NCBI RefSeq assembly: GCF_013085465.1
Contig: NZ_CP049838.1
Coordinates: 4,154,001 to 4,218,000 of the forward strand
Origin: Streptomyces asoensis
GTDB taxonomy: Bacteria; Actinomycetota; Actinomycetes; Streptomycetales; Streptomycetaceae
Length of the DNA: 64,000 bases
Reading direction: 5' to 3'
This document shows positions 8,900-18,219 of this stretch, in pieces (the stretch's first letter is position 1; every line of letters starts with the position of its first letter). Made by a program: the position numbers and the translations under genes. Under the pieces are notes generated by a model. That model was not told the origin of the DNA and did not search any database. It saw nothing but the letters and a program-made list of their open reading frames with translations.

Positions 8900-9544
8900 T
8901 CAGGCGTTGTTCAGGTAGGCCAGTACGGCCAGCACCCGCCGGTGTCCGCTGTCGCTGGGCGGGAGGCTCAGCTTCAGGAACACGTTGCCGATGTGTTTGC
9001 TGACAGACCGTTCGGTGATGACGAGGGTGTCGGCGATGGTCGTGTTGTCGCGACCCTCCGCCATCAGCTTCAGCACCTCGCGCTCACGCGGGGTGAGCGA
9101 GTCCAGTGGTGAGTCGCGGCGGCGGGACATCAGCTCCGTGACGACCTCGGGGTCGAGAGCCGTACCGCCGGAGGCGACCCTCTCCAGGGCGTCGAGGAAC
9201 TCGTCCACCCGGCCCACGCGGTCCTTCAGCAGATAGCCGACCCCGCTCGCGCCCCCGCCCAGCAGCTCGGCGGCGTAGGACTCCTCGACGTACTGGGAGA
9301 GCACCAGCACCGGCAGGCCGGGAATCTTCTCGCGGGCCTCCAGCGCGGCCCGCAGCCCCTCGTCGCGGAAGCCCGGCGGCATCCGCACGTCGAGCACGGC
9401 CACGTCCGGCCGGTGCCGGAGGAGCGCCGGCAGAACCTCGGGGCCGGAGCCGACGACGGCCACGACCTCGTGCCCGGCCGATGTCAGCAGCAGGACCAGG
9501 CCCTCCCTGAGCAGGGCGTTGTCCTCGGCCATCACGACTCTCAT
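8900..9544 (-). CDS. NarL/FixJ-type response regulator (orphan)
   Basis: A 214-residue regulator with an N-terminal receiver (MRVVMAEDNALLREGL; phospho-acceptor Asp in VAVLDVRMPPG; Lys in YLLKDRV) and a C-terminal LuxR HTH (LTPREREVLKLMAEGRDNTTIADTLVITERSVSKHIGNVF). Start at 9544 has GAGGTGGC upstream. No histidine kinase gene adjoins it. The TetR gene ends 34 bases upstream on the same strand, so the two may be co-transcribed. Targets unknown. Confidence 0.92.
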   Translation of the reverse strand: MRVVMAEDNALLREGLVLLLTSAGHEVVAVVGSGPEVLPALLRHRPDVAVLDVRMPPGFRDEGLRAALEAREKIPGLPVLVLSQYVEESYAAELLGGGASGVGYLLKDRVGRVDEFLDALERVASGGTALDPEVVTELMSRRRDSPLDSLTPREREVLKLMAEGRDNTTIADTLVITERSVSKHIGNVFLKLSLPPSDSGHRRVLAVLAYLNNA

Positions 9545-9578
9545 GCCACCTCGACTCCCGTCACGGCGTCCGCGCCAC

Positions 9579-10205
9579 TTACAGCGCCTTGATCGCCTCG
9601 GTGGTCGCACGAGCCAGCGCGCCCAGGTAACCCTTGGGCAGCTTCGGGCTGCGGATCACCACCGAACGCCAGTAAAGCGGACCCGAGATCAGATCGAGCG
9701 CCAGCTCCTCGTTCAGCCCCGCGCGGACCTCGCCGCGCTGCTCCGCCGCCGCCACGATCTTCAGGGCGACCTCCTCCTGCCCCTGCTTCAACGCCGTCTG
9801 CAAGGCCTCGGCGATCTCCGGGTTGCGGGCCGCCTCGGCCTGGAGGTCGGGGATGATCTGCGAGGCCACCGGATGCCGCAGCGCCCGGGAGCTCACCTCG
9901 TAGAGCATGCGCAGATCGCCCTCCAGGCTGCCCGTCTCCGGGGCCGGCAGACCCTGCACGGCGATCACCGAGACGATGTCGAGGACCAGGTGCAGCTTGG
10001 AGCGCCAGCGCCGGTACACCGCGGTCTTGCCCACCCCGGCGCGCCGGGCGATCCCCTCGATGGACATCCGCGCGTAGCCGACGGTCGCGAGCTCCTCGAA
10101 CACGGCGGCCCGGATGGCCTCCGTCACATCCTCGCGGAGCACGGCCGCGCCCGCGGGGGCCCGGCGGCGCGGGCGCACCTGGGGTCCATCGGCGTTCGTC
10201 GTCAT
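9579..10205 (-). CDS. TetR-family transcriptional repressor
   Basis: About 208 residues. The N-terminal HTH reads RMSIEGIARRAGVGKTAVYRRWRSK, the standard TetR DNA-binding fold; the C-terminal part (about 80-208) is a helical ligand/dimer domain of the TetR_C type with PVASQIIPDLQAEAARNPE. Starts at 10205 or 10217 are both possible; neither has a clear ribosome binding site. It is divergent from the TagG/TagH exporter genes, and two imperfect palindromes in the gap (10230-10247, 10278-10295) look like its operators. It is therefore likely to regulate itself and perhaps the exporter. Ligand unknown. Confidence 0.92.
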   Translation of the reverse strand: MTTNADGPQVRPRRRAPAGAAVLREDVTEAIRAAVFEELATVGYARMSIEGIARRAGVGKTAVYRRWRSKLHLVLDIVSVIAVQGLPAPETGSLEGDLRMLYEVSSRALRHPVASQIIPDLQAEAARNPEIAEALQTALKQGQEEVALKIVAAAEQRGEVRAGLNEELALDLISGPLYWRSVVIRSPKLPKGYLGALARATTEAIKAL

Positions 10206-10229
10206 ACGAACCAGCATAGGGCGTTACGA

Positions 10230-10247
10230 CGAAACGGTTGCGTTCCG
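10230..10247. promoter_or_regulatory. Candidate TetR operator 1
   Basis: CGAAACGGTTGCGTTCCG is an imperfect palindrome (CGAAACG / CGTTCCG with four-base centre) 25 bases upstream of the tetR start. It is the size of a typical TetR-dimer site. A similar palindrome lies 48 bases downstream. Confidence 0.55.
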
Positions 10248-10277
10248 ACGGCGAAACGGCCTACTCTCACGTTGCGA

Positions 10278-10295
10278 CGATACGGTCCCGTCCCG
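10278..10295. promoter_or_regulatory. Candidate TetR operator 2
   Basis: CGATACGGTCCCGTCCCG is an imperfect palindrome of the same size and consensus (CGaAACGG..CCGTttCG) as the site at 10230-10247, 96 bases upstream of the exporter start. The pair suggests the TetR protein controls both divergent transcripts. Confidence 0.5.
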
Positions 10296-10390
10296 ACGTA
10301 AGAAAACGTAAAGAAAAATGTAAGGAAACGTCGAGCGGCCACAGAAACACCGCCGCCCGCACCCCTTCCCCCCGAGCGAAAGCAGCGGAT

Positions 10391-11308
10391 GTGAGTCAGG
10401 TCCTCCACACACCGCCCCAGGCACAGGCCGCCCCCCACGGCGACCTCGCGGCTCTGGCCGCCCGTCACGGCCTCACGGTCAGCGGCGCCCGCCCGTCCCT
10501 GCCCGAGTACATCCGCCAGCTCTGGGCGCGCCGCCACTTCATCACCGCGTTCGCCACCGCCAAGCTCACCGCGACGTACGCCCAGGCAAAGCTGGGCCAG
10601 GTCTGGCAGGTGATGACCCCCCTGCTGAACGCGGCGGTCTACTACTTCATCTTCGGTGTGCTCCTCGACACCAAGAAGGGTGTGGCGGACTTCATCCCGT
10701 TCCTGGTCACGGGCGTGTTCGTGTGGACGTTCACCCAGACCTCGATCATGGCGGGCACCCGGGCCATCTCGGGCAACATCGGCCTGGTCCGGGCTCTGCA
10801 CTTCCCGCGGGCCGCGCTGCCGATCTCGTTCTGTCTTCAGCAGTTGCAGCAGCTGCTGTTCTCGATGGCCGCCCTGGCGGTCATCCTGCTCGCCGTCGGC
10901 GTGCCGCCGGCCGTCTCCTGGCTCCTCGTGATCCCGGCCCTGACGCTCCAGTTCGTCTTCAACGCGGGCATCTCGATGGTCATGGCCCGGCTGGGTGCCA
11001 ACACGCCGGACATAGCACAGCTGATGCCGTTCATCCTGCGCACCTGGATGTACATCTCCGGTGTGATGTGGAGCATCGACAACCTGCTCGACAAGCACGC
11101 CGGCATGCCGACCTGGGTCGCCGACCTGCTGCGGGCCAATCCCGCTGCCATCTACATCGACCTGATGCGCTTCGCGCTGATCGACAGCTTCCACGCGAGC
11201 CAGCTGCCGCCCCACGTGTGGCTGGTCGCGGCCGGCTGGGCCCTGCTCGCCGGTGTCGGCGGCTTCATCTACTTCTGGAAGGCTGAGGAGACGTACGGCC
11301 GTGGCTGA
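10391..11308 (+). CDS. ABC-2 type transporter permease, teichoic-acid/polysaccharide export (TagG-like)
   Basis: About 305 residues. After a soluble N-terminus come an amphipathic segment (LPEYIRQLWARRHFITAFATAK) and six membrane spans of the ABC-2 fold (YYFIFGVLLDTKKG, FVWTFTQTSIMAGTRAI, LLFSMAALAVILLAVGV and others). The LWARRHF motif and the GNIGLVRALHFPRA stretch are typical of TagG/Wzm exporters. With the ATPase it would flip a lipid-linked wall polymer to the outer face. GTG at 10391 is chosen because the protein homology begins there; upstream is promoter/operator DNA. Its stop overlaps the ATPase start. Confidence 0.9.
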   Translation: MSQVLHTPPQAQAAPHGDLAALAARHGLTVSGARPSLPEYIRQLWARRHFITAFATAKLTATYAQAKLGQVWQVMTPLLNAAVYYFIFGVLLDTKKGVADFIPFLVTGVFVWTFTQTSIMAGTRAISGNIGLVRALHFPRAALPISFCLQQLQQLLFSMAALAVILLAVGVPPAVSWLLVIPALTLQFVFNAGISMVMARLGANTPDIAQLMPFILRTWMYISGVMWSIDNLLDKHAGMPTWVADLLRANPAAIYIDLMRFALIDSFHASQLPPHVWLVAAGWALLAGVGGFIYFWKAEETYGRG

Positions 11309-12134
11309 CAACGCACCCCGCACAGCGCCCGTCGACATCACCGACGAACGGGCCCCCACCGTCATCGCCGACAGCGTCGACATCGTCTACCGGGTCAACG
11401 GCACGGTCGGCGGCCGGGGCAGCGCGACCGCCGCCCTCAACCGCATCGTGCGCCGCAAGCAGGCCGACAAGGTGTCCGGCGTGCGCACCGTGCACGCGGT
11501 GAAGAACGTCTCCTTCGTCGCGTACAAGGGCGAGGCGATCGGCCTGATCGGAACCAACGGTTCCGGCAAGTCGACCCTCCTCAAGGCGATCGCCGGTCTG
11601 CTCCCGGTGGAGCGCGGCAGGATCTACACCGACGGCCAGCCCTCCCTCCTCGGCGTCAACGCGGCCCTGATGAGCGACCTGACCGGCGAGCGCAACGTCT
11701 ACCTCGGCGGCCTGGCGATGGGCATGACCCGGGAGCAGATCAAGGAGCGCTACCAGGAGATCGTCGACTTCTCCGGCATCAACGAGAAGGGCGACTTCAT
11801 CTCCCTCCCCATGCGCACATACTCCTCCGGCATGGGCTCCAGGCTGCGCTTCTCCATCGCCGCCGCCAAGGATCACGACGTCCTGCTCATCGACGAGGCC
11901 CTGGCCACCGGCGACGCCAAGTTCCGCAACCGCTCCGCCGAGCGCATCCGTCAGATGCGCGAACACGCGGGCACGGTCTTCCTGGTCAGCCACAGCAACA
12001 GCTCGATCCTCGAGACCTGCGAACGCGCCCTGTGGCTGGAGCGCGGCGAACTGCGCATGGACGGCCCCGCCGAGGAGGTCCTGAAGGAGTACGAGGCCTT
12101 CACCGGGGACGGCAAGGCAAAGAAGAAGCGCTGA
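11301..12134 (+). CDS. ABC transporter ATPase, teichoic-acid/polysaccharide export (TagH-like)
   Basis: A 277-residue ATPase overlapping the permease by 8 bases. Walker A is GLIGTNGSGKSTLLKAIAG, the signature region is YSSGMGSRLRFSIAAA and Walker B is VLLIDEALATGD, followed by the H-loop VSHS. The long N-terminal extension before Walker A (including VNGT...KVSGVRTVHAVKNVSF) is typical of TagH/Wzt exporters. It energises export of a wall polymer made by the cluster at the window's left end. GTG at 11301 has GAGGAG about ten bases upstream. A strong terminator follows at 12167-12196. Confidence 0.93.
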   Translation: MADNAPRTAPVDITDERAPTVIADSVDIVYRVNGTVGGRGSATAALNRIVRRKQADKVSGVRTVHAVKNVSFVAYKGEAIGLIGTNGSGKSTLLKAIAGLLPVERGRIYTDGQPSLLGVNAALMSDLTGERNVYLGGLAMGMTREQIKERYQEIVDFSGINEKGDFISLPMRTYSSGMGSRLRFSIAAAKDHDVLLIDEALATGDAKFRNRSAERIRQMREHAGTVFLVSHSNSSILETCERALWLERGELRMDGPAEEVLKEYEAFTGDGKAKKKR

Positions 12135-12166
12135 GCGAAGCAGCCGCGCCCGAGGGCACGGCAAAA

Positions 12167-12196
12167 GGGCGCCCCCCGGTCGATCGGGGGGCGCCC
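12167..12196. terminator. Intrinsic terminator shared by tagH-like and gdh genes
   Basis: A GC-rich inverted repeat GGGCGCCCCCCGG / CCGGGGGGCGCCC-type (stem about 12 bp, loop around TCGA) lies between convergent genes, with AAAA on its left and TTCC on its right. It can terminate both the exporter operon and the glutamate dehydrogenase mRNA. Confidence 0.85.
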
Positions 12197-12241
12197 TTCC
12201 GTCGTCCTACGGCCAACTGCCTACCGCCTACCGCCTACCGC

Positions 12242-15200
12242 CTACGAGTGCGTCCGCAGCAGCGTACGCATCGTGCGCATGGCCACCGACAGGTTGGCCA
12301 GGTCGAACGTCTCCGAGCTCTGGATCTCCTCCAGCGTGGTGCGCGCCCGGCCCAGGATCGCCGCGTTCTTCTCGTCCCAGGCCTTGAAACGCTGCTCGGG
12401 CGTCGAGGTGCCGTTGCCGACGGCCAGCACGTCCGCCGTCAGCGCCGCGTGGGCCGCGTACAGGTCCTCACGGATGGAGGCGCGGGCCATGGACTGCCAG
12501 CGGTCGGCCCGCGGCAGCTCGATGATGCGGTCCATGAGCTGCGCGATACGCAGCCGGTCGGCGAGGTCGTAGTAGACCTCGGCGACGTCCAGCGGGTCCC
12601 GCCCCATGCGGTCGGCCACCGAGACGATGTCCAGCGCCGGGAAGGCCGAGGAGAACCCGGCCACCCGGGTGGCCAGCTCGTCCGGGACGCCGGCGTCGGC
12701 CAGCTCGTCGTGGATCCGCTGCCACCACTCCAGGTCCGCGCCCCGCAGCAGCTTCGTCAGCTGCGACCACACCTGCTCGACGCGCTCGGCGAAGAAGTCG
12801 ACGGTCTCGGCGAGCTGGAGCGGCTGCGGCCGGTTGTTCAGCAGCCAGCGCGTACCGCGCTCGACGAGCCGCCGCGAGTGCAGCCGGATACGGGTCTGGA
12901 CGTCGGCCTCGACCTGGTTGTCGAGATCCTCCACCGCGTCCCACACCGGCGCCGAGCTGAAGATCGCCCGGGCCGCGGTCTGGGCCCGCACGATCTCCTC
13001 CAGCGAGGCGCCGGTCTCCTCCCGCAGCCGGTGCAGATACGTCGTACCGCCCGTGTTGACCGTGTCGTTGACCAGGACGGTCGTGGTGATCTCGCGGCGC
13101 AGCGGGTGGCTGTCGATGCCCTCGGGGAACCGCTCGCGCAACGCCGTCGGGAAGTACGCGTGCAGCAGACCGCGCAGGTACAGGTCGTCGGGCAGCGAGG
13201 TGTGCAGCAGCTCGTCCGACACCGTGATCTTCGTGTAGGCCATCAGGACGGCCGTCTCCGGGCTGGTCAGACCCTGGCCGGCGCCGAGACGCTCACGGAT
13301 CTGCCGGTCGGTGGGCAGGAACTCCAGGGCCCGGTCCAGGTGCTTCTCCCTGACCAGGTGGCGCATGAAGCGCTGCTGGGCGTGGAGCATGTCCTTGGAC
13401 TGGGCGAGGGCGTTGGCGATCGCCGTGTTCTGCGCGTAGTTGTTGCGCAGGACGAGAGCGCCGACCTCGTCGGTCATCTCCGCGAGCACCTTGTTGCGCT
13501 GCTTGACGGTCATGTCCCCGTCGCCGACCAGGCCGTTGAGCAGGATCTTGATGTTCACCTCGTGGTCGGAGGTGTCCACGCCCGCGCTGTTGTCGATGGC
13601 ATCCGTGTTGATCTTGCCGCCGTGCAGCGCGAACTCGATCCGGCCGAGCTGGGTCAGCCCCAGGTTGCCGCCCTCGCCGACGACCTTGACGCGCAGGTCG
13701 GCGCCGTCCACCCGGATCGGGTCGTTGGCCTTGTCACCGACGTCGGCGTTCGACTCCGCACCGGACTTCACGTACGTGCCGATGCCGCCGTTCCACAGCA
13801 GGTCCACCTGCGCCCGCAGGATCGCCTTCATCAGGTCGGCCGGGGTCAGCTTGGTGACGCCCGTCTCGATGCCCAGCGCCTCACGGATGTGAGCGTTGAC
13901 CGGGATCGCCTTCGCCGTGCGCGGGAAGACACCGCCGCCGGCGGAGATCAGATCGCCGTTGTAGTCGGCCCAGCTGGAGCGGGGCAGCTCGAACAGCCGG
14001 CGGCGCTCGGCGTAGGAGGTCGCCGCGTCCGGCTTCGGGTCGATGAAGATGTGCCGGTGGTCGAAGGCGGCGACCAGCCGGATGTGCTCGCTGAGCAGCA
14101 TGCCGTTGCCGAACACGTCACCGGACATGTCACCGACGCCGACGACCGTGAAGTCCTCCGCCTGGGTGTTCACGCCCAGCTCCCGGAAGTGCCGCTTCAC
14201 GGACTCCCAGGCACCTCGGGCGGTGATGCCCATGCCCTTGTGGTCGTAGCCGGCCGAGCCGCCGGAGGCGAAGGCGTCGCCGAGCCAGAAGTTGTACGAC
14301 TCCGCGACCTGGTTGGCGATGTCGGAGAACGTCGCCGTGCCCTTGTCGGCGGCGACCACCAGGTAGGTGTCGTCCTCGTCGTGCCGCACGACGTCGGCCG
14401 GCGGCACGACCTCCCCGCCGACCAGGTTGTCGGTGATGTCGAGCAGCGCCGAGATGAACGTCTTGTAGCTGGCGATGCCCTCGGCCAGCCACGCGTCACG
14501 GTCCACGCCCGGGTCGGGCAGCTGCTTGGCGACGAAGCCGCCCTTGGCGCCGACCGGCACGATGACGGTGTTCTTCACCATCTGCGCCTTGACCAGGCCG
14601 AGCACCTCGGTACGGAAGTCCTCACGCCGGTCGGACCAGCGCAGACCACCGCGCGCGACCTTCCCGAACCGCAGGTGCACGCCCTCCACCTGCGGCGAGT
14701 ACACCCAGATCTCGAACGCGGGCCGGGGCGCCGGAAGGTCCGGGATGGCCTGCGGGTCGAACTTCATGGACACGTAGTCGTGCGGCTCGCCGCCCGCGCG
14801 CTCCTGGAAGAAGTTCGTCCGCAGGGTCGCCTTGATGACGGTGAGGAAGGACCGCAGGATCCGGTCCTCGTCGAGCGAGGCCACCTCGTCGAGGGCGGCG
14901 TCCAACTCCTCGAGCAGCGCGTCGACGATCTCGTGCCCGGCACGCTGCCGGTCGGGCGACATCCGCGCCTCGAACAACGACACGAGCAGCCGGGTGGTGT
15001 GGACGTTGGTCCGGAGGGTGTCCTCCATGTAGTCCTGGCTGAACGTGGACCCGGCCTGACGCAGGTACTTGGCGTACGCGCGCAGCACCATCGCCTGCCG
15101 CCAGTGCAGCCCGGCGCCCAGCACCAGCGCGTTGAACCCGTCGTTCTCCGCCTTGCCGGTCCAGGTCGCCGAGAACGCCTCCTGGAACCGCTCACGCCCG

Positions 15201-17194
15201 TCGTCACCGAGGAAGTCCCCACCGGGACCCGCCAGCGACTTGGGGATACGCAGACCGAAGTCGTAGATCCAGGCGTTGCTGCGGTCCGCGCAGCGCAGTT
15301 CGTACGGCCGCTCGTCGATCACCTCGACACCGAGCCGGTTCAGGACCGGCAGCACGGCCGACAGGGAGATCGCGTCACCCTTGCGGTAGATCTTGAAGCG
15401 GCGCTCGTCGGGCGCGGCGCCCACCGGCTCGTACAGGCTGAGCGAGAAGTTCCGCTCCTCGGTGAGCCGCTCCAGATGGCAGAGGTCGGCGACGGCGGAA
15501 CGCGGGCTGTGGTCGGCCTTGTAGCCCTCGGCGAAGGCGTTGCTGTAGCGCCGCAGCAGCTCCGCGGCCCGCTCCTCGCCGAGTTCGGCGTTGAGCGCCT
15601 CCTGGAACGCGTCGGCCCAGGAACGCGCCGCCTCGACGAGCCGCGCCTCGATGCGCTCCTTGTCGACGTCGGACAGCTCCGGCAGCTCGGTGCCCTGCGG
15701 GACACGCACGACGAAGTGCAGCCGGGACAGGATCGACTCGGTGTTCCAGGCGGTGAAGTCGACGTTCGTGCCGCCCAGCTCCTCCTTGAGGATGTCGATG
15801 ATCCGCAGCCGCACGCCCGTGGTGTAGCGGTCGCGGGGCAGGTAGACGATCGCCGAGTAGTAGCGCCCGTACTCGTCCTGGCGCAGGTACAGCCGCAGCC
15901 GGCGCCGCTCCTGGAGATAGAGCACGGACGTGACGATGGACCGCAGTTCGTCCACCGGCGTCTGGAAGAGCTCGTCGCGCGGGTAGGTCTCCATGATCTG
16001 GAGCAGGTCGCGCCCGTCGTGGCTGTTGGGCGAGAACCCGGCGCCCTTCAGCACGGCCTCGACCTTGCGCCGCACGACCGGCACGCGCACCACGGACTCC
16101 GTGTAGGCGGCGGAGGAGAACAGCCCGAGGAACCGCCGCTCCCCGACGACGTTCCCGTCCTTGTCGAACTTCTTCACACCGACGTAGTCGAGGTAGGAGG
16201 GCCGGTGCACGGTGGCCCGGCTGTTCGCCTTGGTCAGCACCAGCAGCTTGTGCTCACGCGCCTTGGCACGGGCATCGGCGGGCAGCCGCTCGAAGGAGGG
16301 GCTGACGGGGTGGCTGTCGGCGTCGGCGTGATGCGGGTCGGAGCGCAGAATGCCGAGCCCGGTCCCGGGAACGGCGGCGAGGGAGTCGTCCCCGCGCAGC
16401 TGGTACTCCCGGAAGCCGAGGAACGTGAAGTGGTCGGCGGCCAGCCAGCGCAGCAGCTCACGGGCCTCGTCGACGTCGGGCCGCGCCAGATCACCGGGGA
16501 CGGGCTCCTCCCGGAGGTCATCGGCGACCCGCAGCGCGGTGTCCCGCATCTTCTCCCAGTCCTCGACGGCCTCCCGGACATCGGACAGGACGCGCACCAG
16601 GTCGGCCGTGATCTGCTTCAGGTCGGCCCGGTCGGTCTCACGGTCGATCTCGACGTGGATCCACGACTCGACATGCCCGTCGTGCGGGAGGTCCCCCGCG
16701 GCGGGCGGGGCGCTGAGCACCTCGATGAGCTTGCCTGCCACATCGCGCCGCACGACGACCTGCGGGTGGATGACGAGGTGGATCCCCCGCCCCTGCCGGG
16801 TCAGCTCATTGGTGACGGAGTCGACGAGGAACGGCATGTCGTCGGTCACGACCTCGACGACCGAATGGCTGCACGTCCACCCGTTCTCCTCGACGGTCGG
16901 GGTATGAACCCTTACATTGGCCGTCCCCTGCGGCCGGTTCTCGGCAAGCCGGTAGTGCGAGAGCGCGGCTCCGAAGACATCGACCGGGTCACGGCCGCTC
17001 AGGTCCTCCGGGGCGGTGTGCAGGTAGTAGCGCTTGAGGAACGCGAGGAGGGAGTCGTGGTCCGGGGTCCCCGGAGTACCGCCGCCCTCGCCCGTCGTCC
17101 CAGTCGGTAGATGCCCCCCGACCGGGCTGTTCTCAGCGACCCGCGCCGCCCTCTCGAGCAGCTCGGCCTTGGCTTCGTCCAGCTTGGTCTGCAT
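12242..17194 (-). CDS. gdh: NAD-specific glutamate dehydrogenase, large (180-kDa) class
   Basis: A 1650-residue single-chain enzyme of the class known from Streptomyces clavuligerus and Mycobacterium. It deaminates glutamate to 2-oxoglutarate and ammonium with NAD, working catabolically in the cytoplasm. The central catalytic region shows GGLRWSDRREDFRTEVLGLVKAQ, VPVGAKGGFV (substrate Lys) and GVGDMSGDVFGNGML for NAD binding. The N-terminal about 700 residues carry ACT-like regulatory domains that in the family respond to amino acids, and the C-terminal about 450 are helical. ATG at 17194 is the obvious start (MQTKLDEAKAELLERAARVAE). The long antisense open frame on the plus strand is a GC-bias shadow. 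Confidence 0.97.
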   Translation of the reverse strand: MQTKLDEAKAELLERAARVAENSPVGGHLPTGTTGEGGGTPGTPDHDSLLAFLKRYYLHTAPEDLSGRDPVDVFGAALSHYRLAENRPQGTANVRVHTPTVEENGWTCSHSVVEVVTDDMPFLVDSVTNELTRQGRGIHLVIHPQVVVRRDVAGKLIEVLSAPPAAGDLPHDGHVESWIHVEIDRETDRADLKQITADLVRVLSDVREAVEDWEKMRDTALRVADDLREEPVPGDLARPDVDEARELLRWLAADHFTFLGFREYQLRGDDSLAAVPGTGLGILRSDPHHADADSHPVSPSFERLPADARAKAREHKLLVLTKANSRATVHRPSYLDYVGVKKFDKDGNVVGERRFLGLFSSAAYTESVVRVPVVRRKVEAVLKGAGFSPNSHDGRDLLQIMETYPRDELFQTPVDELRSIVTSVLYLQERRRLRLYLRQDEYGRYYSAIVYLPRDRYTTGVRLRIIDILKEELGGTNVDFTAWNTESILSRLHFVVRVPQGTELPELSDVDKERIEARLVEAARSWADAFQEALNAELGEERAAELLRRYSNAFAEGYKADHSPRSAVADLCHLERLTEERNFSLSLYEPVGAAPDERRFKIYRKGDAISLSAVLPVLNRLGVEVIDERPYELRCADRSNAWIYDFGLRIPKSLAGPGGDFLGDDGRERFQEAFSATWTGKAENDGFNALVLGAGLHWRQAMVLRAYAKYLRQAGSTFSQDYMEDTLRTNVHTTRLLVSLFEARMSPDRQRAGHEIVDALLEELDAALDEVASLDEDRILRSFLTVIKATLRTNFFQERAGGEPHDYVSMKFDPQAIPDLPAPRPAFEIWVYSPQVEGVHLRFGKVARGGLRWSDRREDFRTEVLGLVKAQMVKNTVIVPVGAKGGFVAKQLPDPGVDRDAWLAEGIASYKTFISALLDITDNLVGGEVVPPADVVRHDEDDTYLVVAADKGTATFSDIANQVAESYNFWLGDAFASGGSAGYDHKGMGITARGAWESVKRHFRELGVNTQAEDFTVVGVGDMSGDVFGNGMLLSEHIRLVAAFDHRHIFIDPKPDAATSYAERRRLFELPRSSWADYNGDLISAGGGVFPRTAKAIPVNAHIREALGIETGVTKLTPADLMKAILRAQVDLLWNGGIGTYVKSGAESNADVGDKANDPIRVDGADLRVKVVGEGGNLGLTQLGRIEFALHGGKINTDAIDNSAGVDTSDHEVNIKILLNGLVGDGDMTVKQRNKVLAEMTDEVGALVLRNNYAQNTAIANALAQSKDMLHAQQRFMRHLVREKHLDRALEFLPTDRQIRERLGAGQGLTSPETAVLMAYTKITVSDELLHTSLPDDLYLRGLLHAYFPTALRERFPEGIDSHPLRREITTTVLVNDTVNTGGTTYLHRLREETGASLEEIVRAQTAARAIFSSAPVWDAVEDLDNQVEADVQTRIRLHSRRLVERGTRWLLNNRPQPLQLAETVDFFAERVEQVWSQLTKLLRGADLEWWQRIHDELADAGVPDELATRVAGFSSAFPALDIVSVADRMGRDPLDVAEVYYDLADRLRIAQLMDRIIELPRADRWQSMARASIREDLYAAHAALTADVLAVGNGTSTPEQRFKAWDEKNAAILGRARTTLEEIQSSETFDLANLSVAMRTMRTLLRTHS

Positions 17195-17810
17195 TGTCCT
17201 CTGGCTCCTGTCGCGCGCCGTTGCGTGACGTAGAAGGAAGTACGGTCTCTTCCCCTGCGGCTCGACGCCACGGCCCGGGTTCTCCGGTCTGCTCCGACGC
17301 TATGCCGCAAGGTGAGATGAGCGGGGGGTTATCGGCCATTCTCGACACCACTCCCGGGTGTGACGCTGCTCTCCGCGCCGGGTGCATCCGGGGTGTGTAC
17401 GGCGTCCTGGGGGCCCTTTCGGCCCCGTCCCGCCCGCGCCGACCAGCGTCCGCCGCCCGGCTGCGGAGATGGTCCGCACACGCCGGGCGCAGGGCAGGGG
17501 CACCAATGCCCCCGCGAGCTATCGCGCTGATCACGCCACCAAGGCTATCGCCCCTCCCGGGCCTCCCGTCATGAGCCGTATGTGTACAAAACCCAGCCCA
17601 GAACTTTGCCGTTCTGCACAGAGGCAAAACGGGTGGTGACGTGGGAAGGGACCCAGGGGCGAGGACGGGAAGGGCGGGACCGGAGGGTTGTGCCGGTGGG
17701 CACGGTGTGCGAGGACGACGAGGGACGGGGGAGGCGACCCCTACCGGGCGCACCTGAGGCGCAGCCCCCGGGGGCGTGCACGGGACCCGGTCCCCGGGCC
17801 GGGGTGCGGG

Positions 17811-17930
17811 GGCGGAGGCCCTGGAGGGGTGCGGGGGCGGAGCCCGCTGGGGTGCAGTCCCGCAGGGCGGAGGCCCTGGAGGGGTGCGGGGGCGGAGCCC
17901 GCTGGGGTGCAGTCCCGCAGGGCGGAGGCC
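17811..17930. repeat. 55-bp direct repeat, two copies plus partial third
   Basis: GGCGGAGGCCCTGGAGGGGT begins copies at 17811 and 17866, with a third start at 17921 that diverges (GGTGGGGT). Each copy has the CGGAGCCCGCTGGGGTGCAG and TCCCGCAG segments. The GGGCGGAG...CCC arrangement forms hairpins and is related to the element next to the 26-bp array. Confidence 0.85.
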
Positions 17931-17985
17931 CTGGTGGGGTGCAGGGACGGAGCCCCTGGAGCGGTGCACGGGGCGGAGCCCCGCC

Positions 17986-18219
17986 GGGGTACAGGGGACG
18001 CAGTCCCCGCCGGGGTACAGGGGACGCAGTCCCCGCCGGGGTACAGGGGACGCAGTCCCCGCCGGGGTACAGGGGACGCAGTCCCCGCCGGGGTACAGGG
18101 GACGCAGTCCCCGCCGGGGTACAGGGGACGCAGTCCCCGCCGGGGTACAGGGGACGCAGTCCCCGCCGGGGTGCAGGGGACGCAGTCCCCGCCGGGGTGC
18201 AGGGGACGCAGTCCCCGCC
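17986..18219. repeat. 26-bp minisatellite, nine tandem copies
   Basis: Units start at 17986, 18012, 18038, 18064, 18090, 18116, 18142, 18168 and 18194 with no spacers. Seven copies begin GGGGTACAGGGG and the last two GGGGTGCAGGGG; each holds a perfect GGGGAC-GCA-GTCCCC hairpin (6-bp stem, 3-base loop). The single site of variation is the A/G in the third unit segment. The array shows no match to CRISPR structure because no unique spacers separate the copies. Confidence 0.95.

Noticed and set aside
12032..17110. Very long plus-strand open frame antisense to gdh
   Set aside because: It is the antisense shadow of a 1650-residue enzyme with clear motifs. High GC removes stop codons from opposite frames. 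Its sequence has no family motifs and biased Gln/Val/Leu/Asp/Arg composition.
17986..18219. CRISPR array
   Set aside because: Repeats follow each other directly with no spacers and no cas genes are nearby.
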